Positions 6,965-12,896 are shown, counted from the first letter of the stretch. The stretch is DNA of 14,642 nt from Cyanobacteria bacterium UBA11370 (GCA_003486645.1 DNGI01000169.1:1-14642), one strand, 5' to 3'. Notes: generated by a model not told the origin, from the sequence alone. Translations and numbers: made by a program.

Positions 6965-7896
6965 ATGAGCAGAATACAGGAATATATTCAGAAAAACCCA
7001 CAAGAGAGCAAGCGATTAATTGGACTAGACTATCAGCAGTTACAGCAGCTAATAGCAGCAGCCGAATTACTCCATCAACAGAAAAAGAATGAGAGTGAGC
7101 TGAAGAAAGTGAGGATAATTAAAGGAGGAGGAGGGAGAAAAACCAAATTATTAATCAATGACCAGATACTATTAACTTTAGTATATCTCCATCATCTGCC
7201 AACATTTCAAATGTTGGGAGTGCAATTTGGAGTTAGCGAATCAACGGCGAACGATACATTTCACTACTGGTCAGAACTGTTGCGAGAGCTGCTGCCAGCT
7301 AGTCTACTAGAACAAGTAAAAAAAAATCCCAACGAACATGAATGGGCACAAAAAATTTTAGCGGAATTGGAGTTAATAGTAGATAGCTGTGAACAGCCAA
7401 TACAAAGACCTAGAGACTATCAAGAGCAAAAAAGCTCTATGGAAGGAAAAAAGAAAAACCACACCTTAAAGAATCAATTAATTGTTACGCCAAATGGACA
7501 AGAGATTGTGGATGTGATAGTGGGAAAACCAGGTGCAACAAGCGACATAAATATTTGGAGAGAAGGTCAGTCAAAGTTAGCAGCGACTCAAAAATTTCAA
7601 GGAGATAAAGGTTATCTAGGAGAAGCTCAGATATCAACCCCTCAAAAAAGCCGAAAAATCGAGAATTAACCCAAGCCGAAAAACACTCAAATCGAGAGAA
7701 AGCCAGTCAAAGAATATTTGTTGAACACATAATTAGATTGGTAAAGATATTTCGGATAGCTCAAGAGAGGTTTCGACTAAGATTGGAGAGTTATCAGAAA
7801 ATAATTCTGACAGTGTGTGGATTAGTGAGATTAAGGATTGGGTCTTTATTTATAACTAACTTTAAGGGGGGCATAACGGGGAAAATATTTGGCTAA
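6965..7896 (+). pseudogene. IS5-family transposase (HTH_Tnp_4 + DDE_Tnp_4), split by a -1 frameshift
   Basis: The first frame (6965-7669, 234 aa) has an N-terminal helix-turn-helix region (FQMLGVQFGVSESTANDTFH) and two acidic residues of the DDE triad: IVDSCEQPIQRP (first Asp) and GDKGYLGEAQ (second Asp). It ends early in IEN-stop. Reading continues in the -1 frame as KKPKNRELTQAEKHSNREKA, then RIFVEHIIRLVKIF with the expected third acid (Glu), to TAA at 7894-7896. The switch lies at an A6 run (7644-7649). One extra A would give a normal 310-aa protein. This is either an inactivating deletion or frameshifting/slippage expression, which occurs in IS elements. I could not find convincing terminal inverted repeats or a target duplication, so the element ends are not assigned. 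A/T-rich upstream DNA (6890-6960) differs from its surroundings. Confidence 0.8.
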
Positions 7897-8038
7897 AAGA
7901 CAGATAGATTTTGGCTAATTATTCACTTAAATTATCTGTAAACCTAATAAAAGCGTTGAATAGATTCAAATCGGCGGTTCGTGCCAAATGACTCAATAGC
8001 AGTCAGAGAAAAGCTTTGACTATTTTCGGAGAGGTCTA

Positions 8039-8125
8039 ATGAAGAATCCTGGAACTGAACCATTTGAAGATACACCAGGATATTTCATCCGTCCGTTCCA
8101 ACCGGGTTGTTATGCTGCCGCTTGA
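8039..8125 (+). CDS. Short peptide ORF with strong ribosome binding site (28 aa, unknown)
   Basis: ATG at 8039 follows GGAGAGG at about 5 bases, one of the best ribosome binding sites in the window. The 28-aa product begins MKNPGTEPFEDTPGYFIRPF and ends in CYAAA: rich in Pro, Gly and aromatic residues, with one Cys near the end. It may be a leader peptide, a small secreted or modified peptide, or a relic of a longer gene. No neighbouring modification enzymes are present. The other DNA between 7897 and 8192 shows no gene. Confidence 0.35.
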   Translation: MKNPGTEPFEDTPGYFIRPFQPGCYAAA

Positions 8126-8192
8126 TACACTGAGATAATTGATATAAACCATACAATCATACAATGAAGAGTAGCCGACTTAAGGGGTAAGC

Positions 8193-8474
8193 ATGGTTCA
8201 AGCGACGGAATATCTTTATGTTGTCCGGGATGATCAGATTCTGCATGGAGAACCAATTATCCGAGGAACTCGTACACCCGTCCGAGCAATCGTTGAAACT
8301 TGGCGGATGGGCATTGCACCGGAGGAAATCCCCAAAGGAATGCCACACCTTACTTTGGGACAAGTTTTTGGAGCATTAACTTACTACAGTGACCACCAAG
8401 ACGAAATTAATCAGTATATTGAAAAAAATTGCATTCCTGACGAATTAATTGATCCATTGGTTAGAGATTTGTGA
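8193..8474 (+). CDS. DUF433 family antitoxin
   Basis: 93 aa. It has the DUF433 pattern: HGEPIIRGTRTPVRAIVETW (residues 19-38), then MGIAPEEIPKGMPHLTLGQVFGAL with the winged-helix-like recognition region and a helical tail. DUF433 proteins are the usual upstream partners of DUF5615 PIN-like toxins, acting as DNA-binding antitoxins. The ATG at 8193 is preceded by AAGGGG at suitable spacing. The stop overlaps the next gene's GTG by four bases (GTGA), showing coupling. Its toxin partner is frameshifted, so this antitoxin may now be orphaned, or may protect against related toxins elsewhere. Confidence 0.9.
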   Translation: MVQATEYLYVVRDDQILHGEPIIRGTRTPVRAIVETWRMGIAPEEIPKGMPHLTLGQVFGALTYYSDHQDEINQYIEKNCIPDELIDPLVRDL

Positions 8475-8819
8475 GCAGCGTATTTATTTGCCTGTATTTG
8501 GATGAAGATGTCAATGTACTGGTAGCCAATTTGCTTCAAGCGAGAGGTTTTGATGTCATTACCGCACGAGATGCGGGGCAACTGCACGCAACTGATGCGG
8601 AGCAACTTGCGTATGCTGTAAGTCAAGCAAGAACTCTGGTTACTCACAACAGAAGTGACGCATGAAGAACTTGTACAGAATTACTTTGATTCAGGTCAGA
8701 TGCACTATGGAGTAATTTTTGCTGTCCGTCGTTCTCCTCAAGAGATCACACAACGATTACTCGCCATTCTCAATCAAGTAACCTCTGACGAGATGCACAA
8801 TCAAGTCCGGTATATTTAG
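8471..8819 (+). pseudogene. DUF5615 PIN-like toxin, frameshifted
   Basis: The first frame starts at GTG 8471 and reads LYLDEDVNVLVANLLQARGF (the PIN-like Asp-Glu-Asp motif), then VITARDAGQLHATDAEQLAY and TLVTHNRSDA-stop. The expected continuation appears one base later: HEELVQNYFDSGQMHYGVIF, then RRSPQEITQRLLAILNQVT to ...QVRYI and TAG at 8817-8819. One extra base near 8657-8661, just after NRSD, breaks the gene. Corrected length is 115 aa, normal for the family. Predicted role: ribonuclease-type toxin paired with DUF433. As it stands, the truncated 64-aa product lacks the C-terminal half and is probably inactive. Confidence 0.88.
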
Positions 8820-8887
8820 TAAGTTCATATGCATCGCTCACACCGCGCATATAGTAAGCAACATCTGTAATATCTACCGAAACTACA

Positions 8888-9079
8888 AAAAGCGCGATAG
8901 CGGTAGCGAGGAACGAGCGTCGGCGTTAGCCTAGCGCTGCTGCTTTCAGCAGATCGCTCGTCGATAAAAAGTCAAATGGGATCGCATTTGCTATAGATTT
9001 GAGCCTGTTGTTTGTCATTCATCGAATGAGGCGAAACCCAACATTCATCGGCTTGAGTGAGTCGTAGGTGTTGGGTTTC
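8888..9079 (+). repeat. Degenerate HIP1 modular repeat with inserted REP-like sequence and a terminal hairpin
   Basis: 8879-8893 resembles spacer b with a decayed HIP1. 8956-9028 resembles spacer c and the following stretch of the repeat at 11324-11400 (TTTGAGCCTGTTGTTTGTCA). Between them lies about 60 bp of palindromic REP-like DNA including CTGCTGCTTTCAGCAG. The repeat ends in a perfect inverted repeat, GAAACCCAACA (9033-9043) and TGTTGGGTTTC (9069-9079), a common cyanobacterial hairpin motif. 8820-8880 contains no gene I can support. Confidence 0.65.
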
Positions 9080-9110
9080 ATCCTTCCACCCAACCGACGA
9101 GGCTGCGTTA

Positions 9111-9135
9111 CTCCAAGGAGCAATCCTGTGGGATT
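9111..9135. repeat. 25-bp interspersed repeat, copy 2
   Basis: Identical over 25 bases to 5550-5574. Here it immediately precedes the unknown gene pair 9172/9376. Since a relic of the 9376 gene's 3' end also lies near copy 1 (5687-5706), both copies may stem from duplication of the same cassette, with most of the copy near 5.6 kb lost. Confidence 0.7.
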
Positions 9136-9171
9136 ATTAAGCGATAGCGGAAGGCAATATGGAGTGTGGGT

Positions 9172-9360
9172 ATGTTAGATGATCCTGAAAATAAGGTTTG
9201 GCTTGATGTAGACACAATTGTTGCTACCAGCTCGCGCCAAGCTACTATCCGTCGCTGCCGTGAGTTGGCAGAGTATAATGAGTTGAGAGCTGAGGGACGC
9301 TGCACGTTTTGTGGTGTAATTCTCTGGGGAGAGTGGCAAGTCACACCGCTGTATTTTTGA
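9172..9360 (+). CDS. Unknown 62-aa protein with CxxC, first gene of a pair
   Basis: I chose ATG at 9172 (MLDDPENKVWLDVDTIVATS), with GGAG seven bases upstream; a GTG at 9166 is also in frame. The middle is a charged helix (RQATIRRCRELAEYNELRAE) followed by GRCTFC, a CxxC that could bind metal together with an earlier Cys. No family recognised. It lies 15 bp before the 84-aa gene, and the pair is bounded by repeats on both sides, like the TA-like pairs around it. A TA role would be a guess from context; it may also be a fragment of a longer gene. Confidence 0.5.
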   Translation: MLDDPENKVWLDVDTIVATSSRQATIRRCRELAEYNELRAEGRCTFCGVILWGEWQVTPLYF

Positions 9361-9375
9361 GAGGGAGATACAGGA

Positions 9376-9630
9376 ATGAGTCAGCTATGGAGTGAAGAAC
9401 AAATCAGACAACTAATCCCTGATATTGACTCACAGTTAGATGACACTGATGTGCCAACTGTAGTAATTAAGCGTGATGGCAGCAATATTTTTCTCCAGTT
9501 TGAGAATCGTCGTGAGATTGAATTTTTAATCGCTCAATTATCTAACCTACTTATCCATCAAGACGAGTTAGAGTTGGGAGTTACCGTTAAGGGGAATGTG
9601 ACAACGTTTGATGAGTATTGCTCTGAGTAA
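9376..9630 (+). CDS. Unknown 84-aa acidic protein, second gene of a pair
   Basis: 84 aa, acidic (SEEQIRQLIPDIDSQLDDTD), with alternating hydrophobic segments (TVVIKRDGSNIFLQF, then REIEFLIAQLSNLLIHQDEL) suggesting a small alpha/beta fold. The ATG at 9376 has GAGGGAG at good spacing. No family recognised. The final codons and stop (TATTGCTCTGAGTAA) run straight into a HIP1 repeat. The same junction with one change occurs at 5687-5718 without the rest of the gene, so the gene once existed in at least two copies here. Confidence 0.55.
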   Translation: MSQLWSEEQIRQLIPDIDSQLDDTDVPTVVIKRDGSNIFLQFENRREIEFLIAQLSNLLIHQDELELGVTVKGNVTTFDEYCSE

Positions 9631-9633
9631 AAT

Positions 9634-9692
9634 GCGATCGCCTATCAATAAAAAATAAAGAGCGATCGCATCCACACAAAGAGTGCGATCGC
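9634..9692 (+). repeat. HIP1 modular repeat (HIP1-a-HIP1-d-HIP1)
   Basis: HIP1 octamers lie at 9634, 9662 and 9685. Spacer a is CTATCAATAAAAAATAAAGA. Spacer d is ATCCACACAAAGAGT (9670-9684). A further partial spacer a follows to about 9709. The repeat separates the unknown pair from the DTGS protease pair. Spacer d is present in exactly inverted form at 10413-10427. Confidence 0.85.
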
Positions 9693-9757
9693 CTATCAGT
9701 AAAAAAGTGAGGATCGCTTATGATCAATGTATTCTCGTATGTCTGGGAGTTTAAACC

Positions 9758-9976
9758 ATGTCTCTCGCTGAGTTAATTCCTTTGGTGAACAATCTGAGCC
9801 AGTCAGATAAATTATCTCTCTTCAAACTCCTAGCTTTGCAAATCCCAAAGGCTGAACTACAAGTTATCTTTTCTGCATCAGAGTATCCGGTTTGGTCGCC
9901 CTACGACGCAACGGAAGCTGCAAACATTCTGATGCAGATGATTCGAGATGACCAAGAAGCATCTACTCATGCCTAG
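9758..9976 (+). CDS. 72-aa partner protein of the DTGS protease (unknown family)
   Basis: 72 aa. The N-terminal half is a leucine-rich helical stretch (LAELIPLVNNLSQSDKLSLF), then YPVWSPYDATEAANILMQMI, which looks like a short conserved motif. The ATG at 9758 has GGGAG about 8 bases upstream. The stop overlaps the start of the next gene by eight bases. I do not recognise a named domain. Its size and position upstream of a retropepsin-like gene mirror the 90-aa/DTGF pairs although the sequences are unrelated. Confidence 0.65.
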   Translation: MSLAELIPLVNNLSQSDKLSLFKLLALQIPKAELQVIFSASEYPVWSPYDATEAANILMQMIRDDQEASTHA

Positions 9977-10301
9977 TAAAATCGAGTTTCCCTTTTCTGA
10001 CGATGAAGCATTACCCACAATTCCCATCACTCTGAGTCATGCAGGCTTTTCTGTCTGTGCGAATGCACTGCTAGATACTGGGTCTGCGGTCAACCTATTA
10101 CCTTATGACATCGGGCTGCAATTGGGTGCAATTTGGGAGGAACAAACTGTCCGCTTGCCATTGGCTGGAAATCTTGCAAGGGTTGAGGCGCGGGGTGTAT
10201 TTGTGTATGTTCAAATTGGGAATCTGGAACCAGTTCGTCTAGCATTTGCCTGGGCACAATCCTCTCAGGTGCCCTTAATTCTTGGGCAAACGAACTTATG
10301 A
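9969..10301 (+). CDS. Retropepsin-like aspartic protease, DTGS type, C-terminus lost to a frameshift
   Basis: 110 aa from ATG at 9969, which overlaps the upstream gene's end (ATGCCTAG). An earlier ATG at 9948 is less likely. The catalytic motif is LLDTGSAVNLLP (Asp at about residue 36) and the second signature is VPLILGQTN near the end. The frame stops at TGA 10299-10301. The next frame, reached by a shift near 10293-10298, continues YEREFDVCFERSRCMIEIIRF to TAA at 10360-10362, which looks like the normal C-terminal strand of the fold. So the original gene probably ran 9969-10362. The core catalytic part is intact, but loss of the last strand could prevent dimerisation. Confidence 0.75.
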   Translation: MPSKIEFPFSDDEALPTIPITLSHAGFSVCANALLDTGSAVNLLPYDIGLQLGAIWEEQTVRLPLAGNLARVEARGVFVYVQIGNLEPVRLAFAWAQSSQVPLILGQTNL

Positions 10302-10373
10302 GCGAGAATTTGATGTTTGTTTTGAGCGATCGCGATGCATGATCGAGATTATCCGCTTCTAATAAGCGTCAAT

Positions 10374-10435
10374 GTCGATCGCCTATCAATAAAAAAAGTA
10401 AAGAGCGATCGCACTCTTTGTGTGGATGCGATCAC
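10374..10435 (+). repeat. HIP1 modular repeat with inverted spacer d
   Basis: A partial HIP1 (CGATCGC, 10377 region) and spacer a lead to HIP1 at 10405-10412. Then comes ACTCTTTGTGTGGAT (10413-10427), the exact reverse complement of spacer d at 9670-9684, and a one-base variant HIP1 (GCGATCAC, 10428-10435). Together with the repeat at 9634 it brackets the DTGS protease pair. Confidence 0.85.
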
Positions 10436-10477
10436 TCGGTTGGTGAAAAAAGGTAAAGTGCGATAGCCGTGAAACCA

Positions 10478-10499
10478 GATCTGGGCTACCGCCCAGATC
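10478..10499. terminator. Perfect 9-bp stem, 4-base loop hairpin
   Basis: GATCTGGGC TACC GCCCAGATC forms a strong GC-rich stem. There is no T-run after it, so it may be a repeat-derived hairpin rather than an intrinsic terminator. It lies between the DTGS protease pair and the PIN toxin gene and could insulate the two. The surrounding 10436-10568 has no gene. Confidence 0.4.
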
Positions 10500-10568
10500 G
10501 CATCCTAATCCCTCATTGAGGATAAAAAGCAAGGTGCGGATGTTAAGATCTAAACAAAGTCCAATTTT

Positions 10569-11003
10569 GTGACTAGACTCGTGCCAGAAATTGTTATTGA
10601 TACCAATGTTATTGTTGCAGGTTTGCGCTCCAGTCGAGGTAGTGCATTTCGATTACTGCAACTCATAGGTACGGGAATATTTAACATCCATTTATCTGTG
10701 CCACTTGTTTTAGAGTATGAGGAAGTATTGCTGCGAGAACTGGCAAACTTGTCAATTACACAAGCGGATATTGGAGATTTGCTTGATTTCTACTGTTCGG
10801 TAGCAACGCACCATCAAATCTTTTTTCTATGGCGACCTTACTTACGCGACCCCAAGGATGACATGATTTTGGAACTTGCTGTTAAAGCTCGTTGTGACAG
10901 TATAGTTACATACAATACTCGTGATTTTGTAGGAGTCGAGCGATTTGGTTTGCAAACAGCTAAACCAATAGAGTTTTTACAGTCAATAGGAGCTTTGTTA
11001 TGA
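10569..11003 (+). CDS. PIN-domain toxin (ribonuclease type) of a TA pair
   Basis: 144 aa. It shows the PIN pattern: VIDTNVIVAGLRSSRGSAF (Asp11), VLEYEEVLLREL (Glu49), LRDPKDDMILELAV (Asp94/Asp97-98) and IVTYNTRDF (Asp119). This matches the 'putative toxin-antitoxin system toxin component, PIN family' group, small metal-dependent ribonucleases kept in check by a partner. The start is GTG at 10569; a GTG at 10581 is also in frame. The stop overlaps the downstream antitoxin-like gene by four bases (ATGA). All acidic residues are present and the frame is intact, so this is the only complete TA toxin of a recognised family here. Confidence 0.92.
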   Translation: MTRLVPEIVIDTNVIVAGLRSSRGSAFRLLQLIGTGIFNIHLSVPLVLEYEEVLLRELANLSITQADIGDLLDFYCSVATHHQIFFLWRPYLRDPKDDMILELAVKARCDSIVTYNTRDFVGVERFGLQTAKPIEFLQSIGALL

Positions 11004-11245
11004 GTACATTGAACGTTAATATTCCCGATTCAATTTATAAGAGCGTGCAAGAATTAGCGCAAAAAGATAATATTTCTGTAGAGCAATTTATTGCAGCGGC
11101 GATCGCTGAAAAAATATCAGCATTGATGAATGAATCTTATCTTCAGGAACGAGCAAATAGAGGAAGTCGAGAGAAATACGAATCAGTATTAGCTAAAGTA
11201 CCCGATATCGAGCCAGAAGACTATGACAAGCGGACATCAGCTTAA
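11000..11245 (+). CDS. Antitoxin-like protein with ribbon-helix-helix pattern
   Basis: 81 aa. The N-terminal part STLNVNIPDSIYKSVQELAQ and the following ISVEQFIAAAIAEKIS have the strand-helix-helix layout of ribbon-helix-helix DNA-binding antitoxins (HicB/CopG-like annotations are common). The C-terminal half is a charged helix ending PDIEPEDYDKRTSA, likely the toxin-binding tail. It is coupled to the PIN toxin by the ATGA overlap, in toxin-first order. Probably a repressor of its own operon. Confidence 0.85.
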   Translation: MSTLNVNIPDSIYKSVQELAQKDNISVEQFIAAAIAEKISALMNESYLQERANRGSREKYESVLAKVPDIEPEDYDKRTSA

Positions 11246-11259
11246 CATCTCCGGGTAAA

Positions 11260-11411
11260 GTGCGATCGCCTATCAATAAAAAAAAGTAAAGAGCGATCGC
11301 CTCTCTACAAAAAGCGCGATCGCTCGTCGATCAAAAATCAAATGCGATCGCATTTGCTGTAGATTTGAGCCTGTTGTTTGTCATTCATCGAATGAGGCGA
11401 AACCCAAAATC
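11260..11411 (+). repeat. HIP1 modular repeat (HIP1-a-HIP1-b-HIP1-c-HIP1)
   Basis: HIP1 octamers are at 11262, 11293, 11316 and 11344. The 95 bases 11260-11354 are identical to 12210-12304, and similarity continues with scattered changes to about 11407. The repeat separates the PIN toxin pair from the second DTGF protease pair. The identity suggests recent duplication or gene conversion. Confidence 0.9.
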
Positions 11412-11436
11412 CATTTGCATTAACAATTGCTGAGAA

Positions 11437-11802
11437 CTACAACTGATCAATCGTTACCAACCCACCCTGCGTAAACTGAATCACAAGCTCATGTTCATCC
11501 AGCAAAGCAGTTCCAACCAAGGGTCGCCGTCCTGTCGCAAACACACGAGCTTCTCGCTCCTCTCCGTTCCAAAGAATAATCGCTTTATGAACGGGCAGCA
11601 TCACTCGGCTATTATCTGCCAAATTTGCACGCATATCATATTTGAAAGGAAGATTCAATAATGTGACTGCTTCTGGTGGTAGACAAAGCTCATCTGTAAA
11701 TCCTGTGTCTACTACGAACTCAATCGGGAAGTCAGCGCGATTAGGAATCCGAAATGGGATGCTAATAATTGCGTGTCCGTCAGCCACAATACCCGAAATC
11801 AC
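11437..11802 (-). CDS. Clan AA (retropepsin-like) aspartic protease, DTGF type, copy 2
   Basis: 121 aa, colinear with copy 1 without gaps (about 69% identity). The catalytic motif is VDTGFTDELCLP (Asp32), with Asp replacing the Gly after FT in copy 1. The second signature is GRRPLVGTALLDE. The most conserved stretches are ANLADNS, the two signatures, and ELVIQFT.GGLVTID at the end. The start is GTG at 11802 overlapping the 91-aa gene's stop (GTGA). It is intact with normal length. Both copies keep all catalytic elements, which argues for selection on activity rather than drift. Confidence 0.87.
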   Translation of the reverse strand: MISGIVADGHAIISIPFRIPNRADFPIEFVVDTGFTDELCLPPEAVTLLNLPFKYDMRANLADNSRVMLPVHKAIILWNGEEREARVFATGRRPLVGTALLDEHELVIQFTQGGLVTIDQL

Positions 11803-12074
11803 TTGACCACACGCTCCATGACACCACCACCAAAAGCGGCAGCAACATTGTACCCAATTTTGATCCCGAAGAGTCGGGCATTGGGATGTTTCTCGCTCAA
11901 GTAGTCAGCAGCACGTAAGCCATTTTGATCAACCCTGTAGTCACCTGTCTCAATGTCAATGATGACCATCTTGCCAATATTTTCTTCAATTTCCACTTCT
12001 TGGCGGATTCTGCTTTCGTACAGCTGATCTGCGCGTTGAGCAACTTCTTCACGGCTTAAAAGGATTGCTTGCAT
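11799..12074 (-). CDS. 91-aa partner protein of the DTGF protease, copy 2 (unknown family)
   Basis: 91 aa, about 79% identical to the 90-aa protein at 6213-6485. Conserved blocks are MQAILLSREEVA, EENIGKMVIIDIETGDY and KHPNARLFGI.IGYNVA. Differences cluster in the N-terminal helix (QRADQLYESRIRQEVEIE) and around residues 55-60, as expected of a pair-specific recognition surface. The start is ATG at 12074; no strong ribosome binding site, unlike copy 1. The upstream region 12075-12144 is shared with the truncated relic at 6698. Confidence 0.82.
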   Translation of the reverse strand: MQAILLSREEVAQRADQLYESRIRQEVEIEENIGKMVIIDIETGDYRVDQNGLRAADYLSEKHPNARLFGIKIGYNVAAAFGGGVMERVVK

Positions 12075-12144
12075 AGGTTAACTGCTGATCGCTACACTAC
12101 CCTCTGAACTCCTCTATAATACCTGACAAATCAATAGGATGGAT
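12075..12144 (-). repeat. Duplicated upstream region of the 90-aa genes, copy b
   Basis: Homologous to 6699-6790. On the minus strand TATTAT (at 12115-12120) followed by AGAGG is the best -10-like element, but its -35 is weak. Conservation between the two copies makes it a plausible promoter and operator region for the small-protein/protease module. Confidence 0.5.
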
Positions 12145-12194
12145 ATTGCCCACTCTACTTGCCGATCTAATTTACAAGATATTATTTAATTGTC

Positions 12195-12400
12195 GCATCC
12201 ACACAAAGAGTGCGATCGCCTATCAATAAAAAAAAGTAAAGAGCGATCGCCTCTCTACAAAAAGCGCGATCGCTCGTCGATCAAAAATCAAATGCGATCG
12301 CATTCGCTCTAGATTTGAGCCTTTTGTTTTTCATTCATCCCATGAGGAGAAATCCAACATACATTGGCTTGATTGCAGCTTAGGTGTTGAGTTGAAACAT
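12195..12400 (+). repeat. HIP1 modular repeat (d-HIP1-a-HIP1-b-HIP1-c-HIP1) with degenerate hairpin tail
   Basis: The longest version: spacer d then HIP1 at 12212, 12243, 12266 and 12294. Bases 12210-12304 equal 11260-11354. After the last HIP1, a region to about 12400 is a diverged form of the hairpin tail seen at 9000-9080 (GTGTTGAGTTGAAACATGAAACTCAAC). It lies between the second protease pair and the RTX gene. Confidence 0.88.
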
Positions 12401-12426
12401 GAAACTCAACCTGAGAGGCAGGCAGT

Positions 12427-12825
12427 CTAAACAATAGCATTCACAAGCTGTGCTTCACTCCAAGTGACCCCATTACTAAACTGAATACTCTCCACCCCAT
12501 AGTTGGCTGAAGAGCTAAACACCTGGTCTTCGAGAACCACCGAATCAGCAATCCCAGCAAAGGAAATTTTCAAATCAGAAGTGCTACCGATGCGAGTGAC
12601 GATGGCCTTGGTTGAAGTCAAATCTGTACCAGAAAAGATGAGTTTATCTAGACTGGTATCGTTGCTATCGTCGTTGAGGGTATCTTGTCCATCTCCACGA
12701 TTGAATAGATAGGTATCAGCTCCGGCTTTACCATTGAGAACGTCATTTCCTGCAAGTCCTGACAAGCTATCATTGTCTACGGTACCGATCAGAGTATCGT
12801 TACCACTTGTACCCGTTAAAATCAT
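12427..12825 (-). CDS. Small RTX (calcium-binding nonapeptide repeat) protein
   Basis: 132 aa. Residues 5-40 are four tandem nonapeptides: [27 protein letters not shown] and GKAGADTYL, the calcium-binding beta-roll pattern. Then [10 protein letters not shown], a middle beta region, and [18 protein letters not shown] near the C-terminus, which matches the haemolysin-type calcium-binding related domain found in larger RTX proteins. RTX proteins are usually exported by type I secretion with a C-terminal signal. This one is far shorter than most and has no separate enzymatic domain. ATG 12825 has AAGGA upstream, and an in-frame TAG lies just before it, so the start is firm. It may be a mini-RTX module or the residue of a larger gene. 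Confidence 0.85.
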   Translation of the reverse strand: MILTGTSGNDTLIGTVDNDSLSGLAGNDVLNGKAGADTYLFNRGDGQDTLNDDSNDTSLDKLIFSGTDLTSTKAIVTRIGSTSDLKISFAGIADSVVLEDQVFSSSANYGVESIQFSNGVTWSEAQLVNAIV

Positions 12826-12896
12826 ATTGGCTAGTCCTTCTGCTTAACATTTATAGAAGGTATTTTATTTTTCTCTCGCTATCTGATTCAACCCCC

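Noticed and set aside
6840..8000. Terminal inverted repeats of the IS5-family element
   Set aside because: Only weak A/T-rich similarity (ATAATTAAATGAAT versus a sequence near 7920-7940) was found; not distinguishable from chance.
8823..8880. Minus-strand open stretch reading VDITDVAYYMRGVSDAYEL
   Set aside because: It reads like protein but is short, has no start or stop context and no family I recognise; possibly a relic, not supported enough to annotate.
9634..12301. HIP1 arrays as a possible CRISPR
   Set aside because: The repeated unit is the 8-bp HIP1 palindrome, spacers recur rather than being unique, spacing is irregular and there are no cas genes.
5687..12400. Integron cassette array
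   Set aside because: No integron integrase and no attC-like imperfect palindromes at cassette ends; only HIP1 and REP-like repeats are present.
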